This document shows, piece by piece, positions 43,441-52,999 of a stretch of DNA of 64,000 bases. The stretch comes from Mesobacillus maritimus (GTDB lineage: Bacteria > Bacillota > Bacilli > Bacillales > Cytobacillaceae). The stretch spans positions 365,158 through 429,157 of the forward strand of contig NZ_JACWFH010000007.1 of NCBI RefSeq assembly GCF_019749255.1, in the 5' to 3' direction. The stretch's first letter is position 1, and every line of letters starts with the position of its first letter. The notes under the pieces were generated by a model. That model worked only from the letters and a program-made list of their open reading frames with translations, had not been told where the DNA came from and did not search any database. A program made the position numbers and the translations under genes.

Positions 43441-43462
43441 TTTTATTAGGCTGCTACACAAA

Positions 43463-44443
43463 CTATTTAAAACCAACAACTGAATGTGGTACATACGGCT
43501 CTTCGAGGAAGGAAATTTCTTCGGATGACAAATGAACATCAAGAGCAGCAACTGCATCTTCCAAATGAGATATTTTTGTAGCACCAATGATCGGTGCTGT
43601 AATGGGGTCTTTTTGGAGCACCCAAGCAAGAGCAATTTGGGCTCTAGGGACGCCACGTTTTTCGGCAATCTCCGCCACCCGTTCGACGACAACACGGTCA
43701 GATTCTGCTGTTTTTGCATAAAGGTATTTACCAAACTCGTCGGTTTCCGAACGCGAAGTGGTTGAATCCCAATCTCGCGTCAATCGGCCTCTGGCCATCG
43801 GACTCCAAGGAATTACGCCGATTTTCTCTTCTTTACATAGCGGAAGCATCTCCCGTTCTTCTTCGCGATACAGAAGATTTAAGTAGTTTTGCATCGAGAC
43901 AAAACGGGTCCAGCCATTTTTTTCAGCTATATGTAAGGCTTTTTGAAATTGCCAGGCAAACATCGAGGAAGCTCCAATATATCTTGCTTTCCCCGCTTTC
44001 ACCACATCATGCAAGGCTTCCATCGTTTCTTCTATCGGGGTATCATAATCCCAGCGATGTATCTGATAGAGATCAACATAATCAGTCCCAAGTCGTTTTA
44101 AACTGTTATCGATTTCACTCATGATCGCTTTCCGCGATAGTCCTGCACCGTTTGGTCCTTGGTGCATCCTCCCGTGAACTTTTGTTGCCAGCACAATTTC
44201 GTCACGATTGGCAAAATCTTTAAGAGCTCGACCGACAATTTCTTCGCTTGTCCCGTCTGAATATACATTGGCGGTATCAAAGAAATTAATCCCTAAATCG
44301 AGGGCCTTTTTAATCATTGGGCGACTCTTTTCTTCATTTAAAACCCACTGGTGATTCCCTCGATCAGGTTCACCATAGCTCATGCAACCAAGACAAAGAC
44401 GTGAAACATCCATCCCAGTGTTACCTAGTTTTACATAGTCCAT
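43463..44443 (-). CDS. aldo/keto reductase
   Basis: 326 residues, AKR fold: YVKLGNTGMDVSRLCLGCMSYG, FFDTANVYSDGTSEEIVGRAL with catalytic Asp and Tyr, ATKVHGR with Lys, YQIHRWD with His, and the C-terminal GATKISHLEDAVAAL NADP-binding segment. Cytosolic NADPH-dependent carbonyl reductase, substrate unknown. Start at MDYVKLG; a GTG four codons upstream is possible. The ribosome binding site (GGTGCAAGG) is imperfect. Flanked by a terminator; not in an operon. Confidence 0.85.
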   Translation of the reverse strand: MDYVKLGNTGMDVSRLCLGCMSYGEPDRGNHQWVLNEEKSRPMIKKALDLGINFFDTANVYSDGTSEEIVGRALKDFANRDEIVLATKVHGRMHQGPNGAGLSRKAIMSEIDNSLKRLGTDYVDLYQIHRWDYDTPIEETMEALHDVVKAGKARYIGASSMFAWQFQKALHIAEKNGWTRFVSMQNYLNLLYREEEREMLPLCKEEKIGVIPWSPMARGRLTRDWDSTTSRSETDEFGKYLYAKTAESDRVVVERVAEIAEKRGVPRAQIALAWVLQKDPITAPIIGATKISHLEDAVAALDVHLSSEEISFLEEPYVPHSVVGFK

Positions 44444-44750
44444 TCCTTGCACCAACTTTCCAGTAAAATCTTCTTCTTTTCCCCTAAAACTTGCACATCA
44501 TACTGTTTTTATTTCGTCATAGATCAGTGTATTCCTCTATTTATTAGGTTGGATGAAATGTTCAGCTGCTGTTTAAGTACTCCCGTTGCGAACAACGGAT
44601 CATAATTGCCATCCTTGTATCCCAACGAAAGTTAGTCTTTTTTTCTTTTTACTCTATCCAACTTATTCACATGATTTGTGCTCTTTGTCTGTAAGTCCAG
44701 ACGATAGGGAACTAGGATTCCTTGATTATGATCAAATGATGTTTTAAAAA
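44444..44750. other. non-coding gap between the aldo/keto reductase and universal stress protein genes
   Basis: About 300 bases, AT-rich, with scattered stops in all frames. I see no gene, repeat or clear hairpin other than the terminator at its right end. The reductase promoter presumably lies in its left part. Confidence 0.5.
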
Positions 44751-44783
44751 AATGGCGAACAGCTTTATTCACTGTTCGCCATT
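44751..44783 (-). terminator. intrinsic terminator of the universal stress protein gene
   Basis: 12-bp perfect stem AATGGCGAACAG/CTGTTCGCCATT followed by a T tract on the minus strand. Confidence 0.9.
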
Positions 44784-44810
44784 TTGCCTATTTATTATGT
44801 CATTTATCTT

Positions 44811-45236
44811 CTATTTCACTACTAAAACCGGACACGGTGCTTTTTGGACAACATAATGACTGACACTTCCTAAAAACAATTCCTTCAGACCACTTAAACC
44901 TCTGCTGCCCATTACGATTAGATCTCCATCATGCTCTTTCACGAAATCTACGATAAGCGATGGTGGATTGCCTTCCAATACAAAGGTTCTCGTTCTGTTT
45001 GGCAATACAGATAACTTTTTTTCGATTATGTTTCGCACCTCTCCAAAAGCTTCACGTTGGTTTTCCCGAGTATTCGTTTGTTGATAAGCAATGGTGATTT
45101 CAGGTTGAATGACCATAAGAACATATAATTCAATCTTGATGTCTTGCTTCGCAAGGGTCATGGCAGATTGTAACGCCTTCTTACTTAACTCAGAATGATC
45201 ATAAGGAACGACGATCCTAGAATATATCGTTAACAT
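44811..45236 (-). CDS. universal stress protein (UspA family)
   Basis: 141 residues. Starts SRIVVPYDHSELSKKAL, and the ATP-binding loop is GSRGLSGLKELFLGSVSHYV (G-2x-G-9x-G-S/T), so it belongs to the nucleotide-binding UspA branch. Cytosolic, expressed under stress or starvation in relatives. Start at MLTIYSR nine bases after GGAG; the ATG three codons earlier abuts the site. Monocistronic. Confidence 0.88.
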   Translation of the reverse strand: MLTIYSRIVVPYDHSELSKKALQSAMTLAKQDIKIELYVLMVIQPEITIAYQQTNTRENQREAFGEVRNIIEKKLSVLPNRTRTFVLEGNPPSLIVDFVKEHDGDLIVMGSRGLSGLKELFLGSVSHYVVQKAPCPVLVVK

Positions 45237-45373
45237 CCTTCTCATCTCCTTGTTTGGCTAAATTCTATCTTTCTTACCTAATTTTACCATTGAAATACAG
45301 ACTATTTGCCGCACAAAAAAGACAATATTGTTAACGTTTATTTTTCTGAGATTCAAATAGTGAGAAACTCCTA

Positions 45374-45402
45374 CTGACAATTCCATTTTTTAGTTTTATG
45401 AT
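45374..45402 (+). promoter_or_regulatory. candidate sigma-A promoter of the 92-residue membrane protein gene
   Basis: CTGACA (45374-45379), 17-base spacer, TATGAT (45397-45402), 33 bases before the ATG. The -10 overlaps the Fur-like inverted repeat. Confidence 0.6.
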
Positions 45403-45415
45403 AATGATATTATCA
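45399..45415. promoter_or_regulatory. Fur/PerR-like inverted repeat at the promoter
   Basis: TGATAAT GAT ATTATCA, perfect 7-bp arms with a 3-base spacer. Bacillus Fur boxes have 7-1-7 spacing, so this is close but not canonical. It covers the -10 and start region. Confidence 0.4.
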
Positions 45416-45435
45416 ATAATAAGAGGAGTTCAATT

Positions 45436-45714
45436 ATGAAGCATGTGCGATTTATTGTTTATCAATTCCTTTTAGTCACGATCCTATTTGGTCTTAATAT
45501 TTTTTTTGATCACTATATAAGTAAGCCCTTTACTTTAGTGGATTTCATCGCCATTTGCATAGGTCTACCGCTCTTGATGGTTGGGGTCGGCTTAATTTGG
45601 AAGGTATTTATTCGCTTCAATTCTATTCGTTTGTTGGCTCGGATTTTTCTTTTTGTGCCCACTCTCATTCTATCTTTCTTGGTGATTGGAATGGTGGAGC
45701 AAGTATTCTATTAG
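45436..45714 (+). CDS. small three-helix membrane protein, function unknown
   Basis: 92 residues, almost entirely hydrophobic with three membrane segments (FIVYQFLLVTILFGLNIFF, FIAICIGLPLLMVGVGLIW, LARIFLFVPTLILSFLVIG) and few charged residues between them. No family recognised. GAGGAG precedes the ATG. The promoter overlaps a Fur-like inverted repeat. A DoxX-like gene lies 140 bases downstream on the same strand and may be co-transcribed. Confidence 0.6.
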   Translation: MKHVRFIVYQFLLVTILFGLNIFFDHYISKPFTLVDFIAICIGLPLLMVGVGLIWKVFIRFNSIRLLARIFLFVPTLILSFLVIGMVEQVFY

Positions 45715-45853
45715 ACTTGGACACTTATGTAGAAGAGCATCAACTAGCAGTGGGTTTTTAGCTTTAAAGAAGCTGAATTTCTCTGTATCAGAGTAGGAAC
45801 TTAGAAGGATATTCGTTTGAAAGAAGAATAGACTTTACTAGGGGGGATGCTTG

Positions 45854-46237
45854 GTGAATTCTATCGTGATGCAGATAAGCAGATTCTTTCTAGGGATTGT
45901 CTTTTTGGTTGCTGGGATAAATGGATATTTTGTCATCTTTGGACTAGAGCCATTTATTCCAACAAGTCCTGAAGCTATGGCTTTATTTGAGTTTGATTAT
46001 TTATTAGTTGCTGAGAAAACATTAGAAGTGGTTTGTGGTCTTCTTCTGTTACTCAATCGATTCGTTCCATTATCACTTGCGTTATTGGCCCCAATCATCG
46101 TTAATATCTTGCTACTCCATTTGTTCCTTGACCGCTCGTTCCTTATTCTAGCTATCCTCCTTTCCATCGCTTATGGATATTTGTTGTTTTTTTATAGAGA
46201 AAACTTTAAAAGGATTTTCGAGCGAAAACCTTCTTAG
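45854..46237 (+). CDS. DoxX-like membrane protein
   Basis: 127 residues with four membrane helices: QISRFFLGIVFLVAGINGYFVIFG (the DoxX-like first helix with conserved R and G), LEVVCGLLLLLNRFVPLSLALLAP, then NILLLHLFLD. Such proteins are membrane-embedded and mostly uncharacterised. Start is GTG seven bases after GGGGGG; a TTG one codon earlier is in frame but less well placed. Ends with basic residues (RIFERKPS) in the cytosol. Confidence 0.7.
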   Translation: MNSIVMQISRFFLGIVFLVAGINGYFVIFGLEPFIPTSPEAMALFEFDYLLVAEKTLEVVCGLLLLLNRFVPLSLALLAPIIVNILLLHLFLDRSFLILAILLSIAYGYLLFFYRENFKRIFERKPS

Positions 46238-46263
46238 TGATGTTTTGTAAAATCCTAAATTAA

Positions 46264-46293
46264 AGGAGATGTACCTTTTTAGATACATCTCCT
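46264..46293. terminator. hairpin between convergent DoxX-like and IolS-like genes
   Basis: 10-bp perfect stem AGGAGATGTA/TACATCTCCT. T tracts are weak on both strands, so termination may be partial. Confidence 0.6.
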
Positions 46294-46326
46294 AGTCATT
46301 ATGACTTCACATTAGGATGAAAACCT

Positions 46327-47259
46327 TCAGTCTTCTTGAAAAATAAGATCAATCGTTTGTATCTCTTCGACAGATAATTGAACATCTAACGTTTTTAGAT
46401 TGTTCAGCACTTGGGTTGCGTTTTTAGCACCTGGAATAATAACATCAATGGCCTCTCTTGTTAAATACCACGCAAGAACAAGATGGGCAATTTCTACATC
46501 TTTTGAGGTGGCAATGGTTCTTAAAACTTCAACCTTTTCTAGCGTTTGTTCATACAGTGGTTTTTCAAAGAACTTGCCACGCCTTCCAGTCAAATCTGTA
46601 TCTACCCGGTATTTACCGGTCAATATTCCTTTAGCCAATGGAAAATAAGGAATAAACGAGATCTGCTGGTTGAGAGCATAAGGAAAGAAATCCTTCTCCG
46701 CTTCGCGACTAATTAGGTTATATTCGCCTTGAACAACATCCACATACCCATCTTTGTTTGCTTCTTTTACTTGATCCAAAGTAAAGTTTGATACCCCAAT
46801 CGCACGTATCTTCCCTTCATCTTTCAACTGTTTTAAAGCTCCCACCGCTTCATCTTTGGGCGTATCGGTGTCAGGAAAATGTATGTAGAATAAATCAATA
46901 TAATCGGTTTGTAACCGCTGCAAGCTCTCCTCTACGGATTGTTTTAAAAATTCGGGTGAATTATCAAGAACAATCTCATCCCCAACATATTTATGGGCAG
47001 CTTTTGTGGCAATCACAATATCTGCACGATTTCCTCTTTCCTTTACTACCTCCCCAATGATTTCTTCAGAACGTTTTGGTCCGTAGATAAAGGCAGTATC
47101 TAGAAAATTAATGCCATTCTCTAGTCCGGTCAAAACTAATTCCTTTCCAGCTGCTTCATCTAAGTTTGGAAACAAATTATGTCCTCCCACCGCATTTGTT
47201 CCTAAACCGATTGGATTTACGTATAAATCCGTTTTCCCAATTTGTGTTTTCTTTTCCAC
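46327..47259 (-). CDS. aldo/keto reductase, IolS-like (AKR11)
   Basis: 310 residues, the length of B. subtilis IolS, which it resembles throughout: [73 protein letters not shown] and [19 protein letters not shown]-dependent carbonyl reductase. Start at GTG of MEKKTQ; an ATG four codons earlier directly abuts GGAG. The upstream ~90 codons of open frame pass through the preceding gene's terminator and are not coding. No inositol catabolism genes are nearby. Confidence 0.85.
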   Translation of the reverse strand: MEKKTQIGKTDLYVNPIGLGTNAVGGHNLFPNLDEAAGKELVLTGLENGINFLDTAFIYGPKRSEEIIGEVVKERGNRADIVIATKAAHKYVGDEIVLDNSPEFLKQSVEESLQRLQTDYIDLFYIHFPDTDTPKDEAVGALKQLKDEGKIRAIGVSNFTLDQVKEANKDGYVDVVQGEYNLISREAEKDFFPYALNQQISFIPYFPLAKGILTGKYRVDTDLTGRRGKFFEKPLYEQTLEKVEVLRTIATSKDVEIAHLVLAWYLTREAIDVIIPGAKNATQVLNNLKTLDVQLSVEEIQTIDLIFQED

Positions 47260-47346
47260 TTCCCTAATCATCTCCTTTTTTCCTATTCTACTTAAGTTCC
47301 ATACATGATGATGAAAACCTGCATTCTTATTTAGAGAATATAAAAA

Positions 47347-47366
47347 AACCAAGGGGACCCTTGGTT
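47347..47366 (-). terminator. intrinsic terminator of the ABC exporter operon
   Basis: 9-bp perfect stem AACCAAGGG/CCCTTGGTT with a 2-base gap and seven-T run on the minus strand; 11 bases past the stop at 47378. Confidence 0.9.
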
Positions 47367-47377
47367 TTTTTATCATT

Positions 47378-49156
47378 TTAACCCACATCCAACGACCGAT
47401 GTTGAGCCTGGTGCAATTTCCAATAAAAGCTCTTCCGCCCAATAAGTTCTTCGTGTGAACCTTCTTCAAGAATCTGACCTTTATTAATGACAAGAATTCG
47501 GGTAGCATTTTGAATCGTCGATAAACGGTGCGCAATGATAAAGGAGGTTCTTCCTTTTAATAATGTTTCTAATCCTTTTTGCAGAGCCAACTCGGTTTCT
47601 GTATCAATTGAGGAGGTGGCTTCATCTAAAATCAATATTTTCGGGTCCGCTAAGAGCGTTCTGGCAAAAGAAATTAATTGACGCTGACCACTAGAAAGCC
47701 TGGAACCTCTCTCGTTCACCTCGGTGAAATAGCCATCCTTCATGCTCGCAATAAAGGGATGAGCCTGGACTGCTTTCGCGGCAGCAATGACTTCTTCATC
47801 AGTTGCATCAAGGCGGCCGTAGCGGATATTATCCATGATCGTACCCGAAAAGATAAATGGATCTTGAAGCATGACACCCATTTGCTTACGAAGCGAGGCA
47901 AGTGTGACAGTCTGAATATCGACATCATCAATTTCAACGCTCCCGCCCTTCACATCATAAAACCGGCTGAGTAAGCTAACAATCGTTGTTTTTCCTGAGC
48001 CCGTTGCTCCGACTAAGGCAATCGTTTCACCAGGCTCAACGTGAATATTGATTTGATCAAGAATTTTTTGATGATCATAGCCAAAAATAACATCCTTAAA
48101 ATCAACCTTCCCCTTAATGGCTGGAAGCTCTTTTGCATTTGAAGCGTCAAGGATCGTTGGCTTTTCATCCATCATTTCGAAAATCCGCTCTAAATACGCC
48201 ATGGCATTAATGATCGCATTATAGAAGTTCCCGAGATTCGCAAGAGGTGTCCAAAACATCCATAGGTATCCAACAAATGCTACTAGAGCTCCAACAGAAA
48301 CACCGTCCCCAATCATTGCAATTCCACCAATGTATACGAGGGAAACCGTTAAGACCGAAATATTCTCAATCGAAGGCCAGACGAGAAATTGAATTCGCAC
48401 TGCTTTCAACCATGACGTTCGATAGCTGTTTGAAACCTCATCGAAAATCTTTTTGTTTTCTTCTTCTCTTGTAAACGCTTGGGTCACTTTAATTCCATTA
48501 ATGCTTTCATGAATATATGCATTCATATTCGATTGCTTATTGCTTAATGTTTGCCAAGATCTTCGCTGTGCATTTTTGATGATAAAAATAACCGCTGCAA
48601 AAACCGGGAATCCGGCCATCGCCATTAGTGTTAGCTTCACATCGATTGATAGCATAAAGCCAAGTATGACCATAAGACTGAACAAGTCAGTAATCAAATT
48701 GATTAACCCATTCGAAAGTAAATCACTTAACGAATTAACATAGTTCACCACACGCACAAGGATTTTCCCGTGAGGTCTACTATCATAAAACGAAAAGGAA
48801 AGCTTCTGCAAATGCGTAAACAAATCTTTGCGGATGGCTTCAATGATACTATGACCAACCTGAGACATCATCCGGATACGATACTTCATACAGATGGCTG
48901 TCGTCAGAATCGCCACGATAAAAATACCTGCAAGTTGAAACAATCCTGCGATATCCCCATTTGGAATCTTTTCATCAATCGCTTGTTTAATAAGATAAGG
49001 GCCAATCAAACCAGCACCACTTGCGAGCAACATGATAAATACAGTAAAGATAATCTGTTTTTTATGAGGCTTTATGTAAACCATTAACCGCTTTAAATGT
49101 GTCAGGCTAAAGGGAGTCTCTAAATCCTCATCTACATCAAATTTATTCCTTGCCAC
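47378..49156 (-). CDS. ABC exporter half-transporter, second subunit
   Basis: 592 residues: six membrane helices (ABC type-I exporter domain, residues ~30-330) then a nucleotide-binding domain with Walker [10 protein letters not shown], signature [13 protein letters not shown] and canonical Walker B with catalytic Glu ([10 protein letters not shown]). Starts with GTG immediately after the stop of the upstream half-transporter (TAAGTG), so the two are translated together and form a heterodimer of the YheH/YheI or YfiB/YfiC type. Probably a multidrug or lipid exporter; substrate unknown. Confidence 0.88.
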   Translation of the reverse strand: MARNKFDVDEDLETPFSLTHLKRLMVYIKPHKKQIIFTVFIMLLASGAGLIGPYLIKQAIDEKIPNGDIAGLFQLAGIFIVAILTTAICMKYRIRMMSQVGHSIIEAIRKDLFTHLQKLSFSFYDSRPHGKILVRVVNYVNSLSDLLSNGLINLITDLFSLMVILGFMLSIDVKLTLMAMAGFPVFAAVIFIIKNAQRRSWQTLSNKQSNMNAYIHESINGIKVTQAFTREEENKKIFDEVSNSYRTSWLKAVRIQFLVWPSIENISVLTVSLVYIGGIAMIGDGVSVGALVAFVGYLWMFWTPLANLGNFYNAIINAMAYLERIFEMMDEKPTILDASNAKELPAIKGKVDFKDVIFGYDHQKILDQINIHVEPGETIALVGATGSGKTTIVSLLSRFYDVKGGSVEIDDVDIQTVTLASLRKQMGVMLQDPFIFSGTIMDNIRYGRLDATDEEVIAAAKAVQAHPFIASMKDGYFTEVNERGSRLSSGQRQLISFARTLLADPKILILDEATSSIDTETELALQKGLETLLKGRTSFIIAHRLSTIQNATRILVINKGQILEEGSHEELIGRKSFYWKLHQAQHRSLDVG

Positions 49157-50911
49157 TTAGATACTCACTTCCTTGCTTTGGTGCTGTTCATCAAAATTGC
49201 CATATTGATTTTGTAGCACAGTGTAATAATAGCCTTTTTTGTTTACAAGCTCATCATGCTTGCCGCGTTCAATTATCATACCATCCTGCATGACGAGAAT
49301 CAGGTCCGCTTCTTTTACAGAGGAGATCCGGTGAGCAATGATAAAACAAGTTTTCTCTTTAAAATTGGCACGTAGGGTGTTTTGAATTTTAAGTTCTGTT
49401 TCCATATCAACACTCGAAGTCGTATCGTCAAGGATGATGATGGAAGAATCCTTTAAAAACGCTCGAGCTAAGGCAATTCGTTGTCTCTGTCCTCCGGAAA
49501 GACCGACGCCACGTTCGCCAACAATGGTATCGTAGCCTTCCGGCAGTTTCGAAATAAATTCGTGAGCCTCAGCTCTTTTGGCCGCTTCTTGAACTTCTTC
49601 TAGAGTAGCATGCGGGTTTCCGTACGCAATATTTCCCTCAATCGTATCGGAAAACAGGAAGATGTCTTGCATGACGGTAGCCATATTCTCACGCAATTTA
49701 TAAAGATCCCAATCCTTCACATTGGTTCGGTCGACGCTAACATCCCCACAATCTGTATCATAAAAGCGGCTAAGAAGATTGATTAGCGTTGACTTTCCTG
49801 AGCCTGTAGGTCCGATAATTCCTACTGTTTGCCCTGGAAGGACGTTAAACGAGATATCCTTCAACACAAGTTCATCACCATAACGAAATGAAACAGCGTT
49901 GAAATCAACAAACCCTTTCAGTTCTTTTACCTTCACTACTTCTTCGGGATTGATGATTTCTGGTTCAGTGTTTAATAATTCCTCCACTTTTTCAGCTGAG
50001 GCAATAAATCGTTGGACGTCATTAATCAACCAACCAGCCATCCGCATCGGGTTTGTCAATGCCCAAATCAGGGAATTGAATGTTACCAACTGACCAACAG
50101 TCAATGAGCCATTAATAACCATAATTCCGCCTACTAAAATCATAATGACCGTTAAGACGCCGGCCAAGGAGTCGAGTACAGGCAAATATTTTTCCCAAAT
50201 TCTTGCGGAGTTCAAGTTCTTTTCTTTAAACGCTGCATTCTCCACAGAAAACTTCTGTATTTCATAGTCTTCTTTGGCGAAGGCTTTCACAACCCGATTT
50301 CCACTAATGTTTTCCTGTACTACTGAGTTTAACCGCGCAAACTGGCCACGAATCGCTGAGAACGTCGGTCTGACGGAGTACGTTAGACGAAACGCTAAAA
50401 ATCCAATAATCGGGGTAACCGCCAGCATCGCTAAAGCTAATGGTGGGTGAATATAAAACATGAGTCCAAGAGCAAACAATAGAATGGTCGCGTTTTCAAA
50501 AATCATGTAAATGACCCATGCGGTAAAATGCCGGACCGCTTCCATATCCCCGGTCATTCGTGCCATGATATCACCTGTTTTTGTGCGATCATAAAAATGA
50601 AAATCTAATGTATGAAGCCGGTCATATAACTTTTCGCGAATCTTGAAAATCGTGTTCTGCGAGATGCGTTCAAAAATAAGCTGATAACTATAGCGAATCA
50701 CTGTCTTGGATAACGTGACCCCTACCATAATAGCTAGTAATGGCCATAACAACTCTGTTTGATTATCATAGATGACTTTGTCAATAATCATCCCAGAGAT
50801 ATAGGGGTTCACCATATTTAATACCGAGACGAATAAGGCCATGGCAAGACCAATGAATAAGCCCAAACGATATTTGCGAATATACCCCCAAACCCAACGT
50901 ATACTGTGCAA
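49157..50911 (-). CDS. ABC exporter half-transporter, first subunit (degenerate Walker B)
   Basis: 584 residues: six membrane helices, then a nucleotide-binding domain with Walker A GPTGSGKST, signature LSGGQRQRIALAR and Walker B IIILDDTTSS, where the catalytic Glu is Asp. With an intact partner directly downstream this matches heterodimeric exporters that keep one consensus and one degenerate ATP site. Start is a TTG about ten bases after GGGAGG. The two genes form a two-gene operon with a terminator at 47347. Confidence 0.88.
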   Translation of the reverse strand: MHSIRWVWGYIRKYRLGLFIGLAMALFVSVLNMVNPYISGMIIDKVIYDNQTELLWPLLAIMVGVTLSKTVIRYSYQLIFERISQNTIFKIREKLYDRLHTLDFHFYDRTKTGDIMARMTGDMEAVRHFTAWVIYMIFENATILLFALGLMFYIHPPLALAMLAVTPIIGFLAFRLTYSVRPTFSAIRGQFARLNSVVQENISGNRVVKAFAKEDYEIQKFSVENAAFKEKNLNSARIWEKYLPVLDSLAGVLTVIMILVGGIMVINGSLTVGQLVTFNSLIWALTNPMRMAGWLINDVQRFIASAEKVEELLNTEPEIINPEEVVKVKELKGFVDFNAVSFRYGDELVLKDISFNVLPGQTVGIIGPTGSGKSTLINLLSRFYDTDCGDVSVDRTNVKDWDLYKLRENMATVMQDIFLFSDTIEGNIAYGNPHATLEEVQEAAKRAEAHEFISKLPEGYDTIVGERGVGLSGGQRQRIALARAFLKDSSIIILDDTTSSVDMETELKIQNTLRANFKEKTCFIIAHRISSVKEADLILVMQDGMIIERGKHDELVNKKGYYYTVLQNQYGNFDEQHQSKEVSI

Positions 50912-51204
50912 AAAGCATTTCCTCCCTTCTGTCTTGTAACCTACGAATATCTAATCATCTTATCGAGCACTCTTCCTGTGTATGACAAAAATTCATCTCC
51001 CACCGGGAAATGAGAATATGTACTCATATGTTTTTTTCACCCTTTCACATTATATTCAGGAGTGCTAACATAATACATTCAATATACTATGTTAAAATAC
51101 CTGCAAAAATTATTCGGAATTTTATGGGAGATAACTAGCACTTTAGTTCGAGACAACTGCTCTACCATTTGATACATAAAAATATTATTGGATTAAAATA
51201 AAAA
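50912..51204. other. non-coding gap upstream of the ABC exporter operon
   Basis: About 290 bases, AT-rich. It must hold the promoter of the exporter genes on the minus strand, but I find no convincing consensus pair. No gene seen. Confidence 0.5.
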
Positions 51205-51233
51205 GGCGCTCCCCTATAGAATAGAGAAGCACC
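51205..51233 (-). terminator. intrinsic terminator of the gene at 51256
   Basis: 12-bp stem GGTGCTTCTCTA/TAGGGGAGCGCC on the minus strand, all pairs or G-U wobbles, followed by TTTTTATTTT. Confidence 0.85.
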
Positions 51234-51255
51234 CGAGGTACTATTTGTACTTGTT

Positions 51256-51558
51256 TTAAACGGCTTGCCTAGCAAGTTTAGCAGTTTTAAATAGATTAGG
51301 ATATTCCTGTAAAATAACATCTCGAATTTCACTTTGATCCACACAATTGACAGTGTAGGTTTGGACTTTTTGTAATGTTGATTGAGAGCCTCCCTTAAAA
51401 ATGGATACAGTATTTTCAATGGATGAACCCACATCAACCAACGAAGAATGATCTATCCTATATTCCCTCGTCTCTGTCTTTTCATAGACCACATAATAGT
51501 TTTCAATGATTTCACAGCGAAGCATTTCTTTCGTTTCAATTACTTCGATTTTTTTCAT
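51256..51558 (-). CDS. hypothetical 100-residue protein
   Basis: Starts MKKIEVIETKEM; alternating beta-like segments (MLRCEIIENYYVVYEKTETREYRIDHSSL) followed by a helical tail (EYPNLFKTAKLARQAV). Soluble. I recognise no family. GGAG is ten bases before the ATG; the 26 extra codons upstream in the open frame contain no ribosome binding site. Followed by a good terminator. It lies 124 bases downstream of the malic enzyme stop, on the same strand. Confidence 0.55.
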   Translation of the reverse strand: MKKIEVIETKEMLRCEIIENYYVVYEKTETREYRIDHSSLVDVGSSIENTVSIFKGGSQSTLQKVQTYTVNCVDQSEIRDVILQEYPNLFKTAKLARQAV

Positions 51559-51682
51559 TTGGATCAATCTCCTTTGAATACATAATTGTTCAAGAAGCCA
51601 AAGTCTAATTGAATGATGAAAGGTGTGCTTTGTCACTGCTAGAATCCATTATTTGTTGTATTTCACGGCTTTTGGTTCGTAA

Positions 51683-52897
51683 TTATTCTGGGCTATTGAC
51701 TAAGTCATCTGTAAAAATGTGTTTGCGTGCTACACCTGTTTCTTGGGCTGCTCTACCAACTGCTTCTCTTACAGCCGGAACCACTCTGCTATCCAATGGA
51801 CCTGGGATAACATAATCTGCTGAGAGCTCATCACTGTCAATCAAACTAGCAATCGCTTGAACAGCTGCTGCTTTCATTTCATCATTGATATCTGTAGCGG
51901 AGACGTCTAGTGCTCCTCTAAAGATTCCAGGGAACGCAAGAACATTATTCACTTGGTTCGGCAAATCCGAACGACCTGTTCCAATAATTCTTGCCCCAGC
52001 AGCCTTTGCTTCTTCTGGCATGATTTCTGGAATTGGGTTTGCCATTGCAAAGATAATCGAATCAGCGTTCATCGTCTGTACCATTTCCGGTGTTAAAGCT
52101 CCGGCAACGGAAACCCCGATAAAGACGTCAGCACCAACAATCACATCCGCAAGCTTTCCTTGTAGTTTTTCTTTGTTCGTAAGTTTAGAGACACTTTCTT
52201 TAACCGGATTCATGCCTTCTTGTCTGCCTTCGTAAATTGCTCCCTTTGTATCACACATAACGATGTTTGTTACACCCATGTTTAACAATAGTTTAATAAT
52301 CGCTACCCCAGCAGCACCTGCACCATTAATAACCACTTTGATGTCTTCCATCTTTTTATCGACAAGCTTTAAGGCATTGACTAGGCCTGCTGCCGTAACA
52401 ATCGCGGTTCCGTGTTGATCATCGTGAAAGACTGGAATATTCATTTCCTTTTTCAAGACTTCCTCGATATAAAAACAATTCGGAGCCGCAATATCCTCTA
52501 AGTTAATGCCTCCAAACGTTGGTTGAAGGAGCTTTACGGTTTTAATAATTTCTTCAGGATCCTTCGTATCAAGGCAAATCGGAACTGCATCAATTCCGGC
52601 AAAGGCTTTAAAGAGTGCAGCCTTTCCTTCCATAACTGGCATCGAAGCTTCTGGACCAATATCCCCTAAACCTAATACCGACGTTCCATCACTAACAATT
52701 GCGAGTAAGTTTCCTTTAATCGTATAATCATAGACTTTCTCAGGATGTTGATGAATTTGCGAACAAGGCTCAGCTACCCCTGGCGAATACGCTAAACTTA
52801 AATCCTTCATGCTATTTAAAGGCATTTTTACCTCGACAGATAACTTCCCTTTGTATTTTTCATGCAACAATAAAGATTCTTTTTGCAAATCACTCAT
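51683..52897 (-). CDS. NAD(P)-dependent malic enzyme (YtsJ type)
   Basis: 404 residues, the short bacterial malic enzyme. Substrate and metal region KDLSLAYSPGVAEPC, SDGTSVLGLGDIGPEASMPVMEGKAALFK, metal-ligand FHDDQHGTA, Rossmann motif INGAGAAGVAI and FAMANPIPEI. Converts malate to pyruvate and CO2 with NAD(P) reduction, feeding pyruvate and NADPH pools. AAGGAG precedes the ATG. Divergent from a LysR gene, with two perfect 16-bp palindromes in between, one next to its promoter. Confidence 0.93.
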   Translation of the reverse strand: MSDLQKESLLLHEKYKGKLSVEVKMPLNSMKDLSLAYSPGVAEPCSQIHQHPEKVYDYTIKGNLLAIVSDGTSVLGLGDIGPEASMPVMEGKAALFKAFAGIDAVPICLDTKDPEEIIKTVKLLQPTFGGINLEDIAAPNCFYIEEVLKKEMNIPVFHDDQHGTAIVTAAGLVNALKLVDKKMEDIKVVINGAGAAGVAIIKLLLNMGVTNIVMCDTKGAIYEGRQEGMNPVKESVSKLTNKEKLQGKLADVIVGADVFIGVSVAGALTPEMVQTMNADSIIFAMANPIPEIMPEEAKAAGARIIGTGRSDLPNQVNNVLAFPGIFRGALDVSATDINDEMKAAAVQAIASLIDSDELSADYVIPGPLDSRVVPAVREAVGRAAQETGVARKHIFTDDLVNSPE

Positions 52898-52935
52898 TCA
52901 TAACAGCTCCTTTTCGACTTGGTTTGAAAAATTTC

Positions 52936-52951
52936 TACTGAATATTCAGTA
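52936..52951. promoter_or_regulatory. 16-bp perfect palindrome near the malic enzyme start site
   Basis: TACTGAATATTCAGTA. It lies about 38 bases before the malic enzyme ATG, just downstream of TTTACA...TATAAA on the minus strand, so a bound protein would cover the transcription start. Confidence 0.5.
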
Positions 52952-52983
52952 ATTTTTTTATACAAACCGTCTTTTAATGTAAA

Positions 52984-52999
52984 TTCATTATATAATGAA
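52984..52999. promoter_or_regulatory. second 16-bp perfect palindrome in the malic enzyme/LysR gap
   Basis: TTCATTATATAATGAA, centre 48 bases from the first palindrome. AT-only cores can be palindromic by chance, but two in one 317-bp regulatory gap next to a LysR gene suggest operators. Confidence 0.4.

Noticed and set aside
43393..43734. 113-codon minus-strand frame
   Set aside because: It overlaps the aldo/keto reductase gene in another frame and includes its terminator.
47260..47535. Upstream extension of the IolS-like reductase by about 90 codons
   Set aside because: The open frame crosses the ABC exporter terminator and the end of that gene; family members begin at the internal GTG or ATG.
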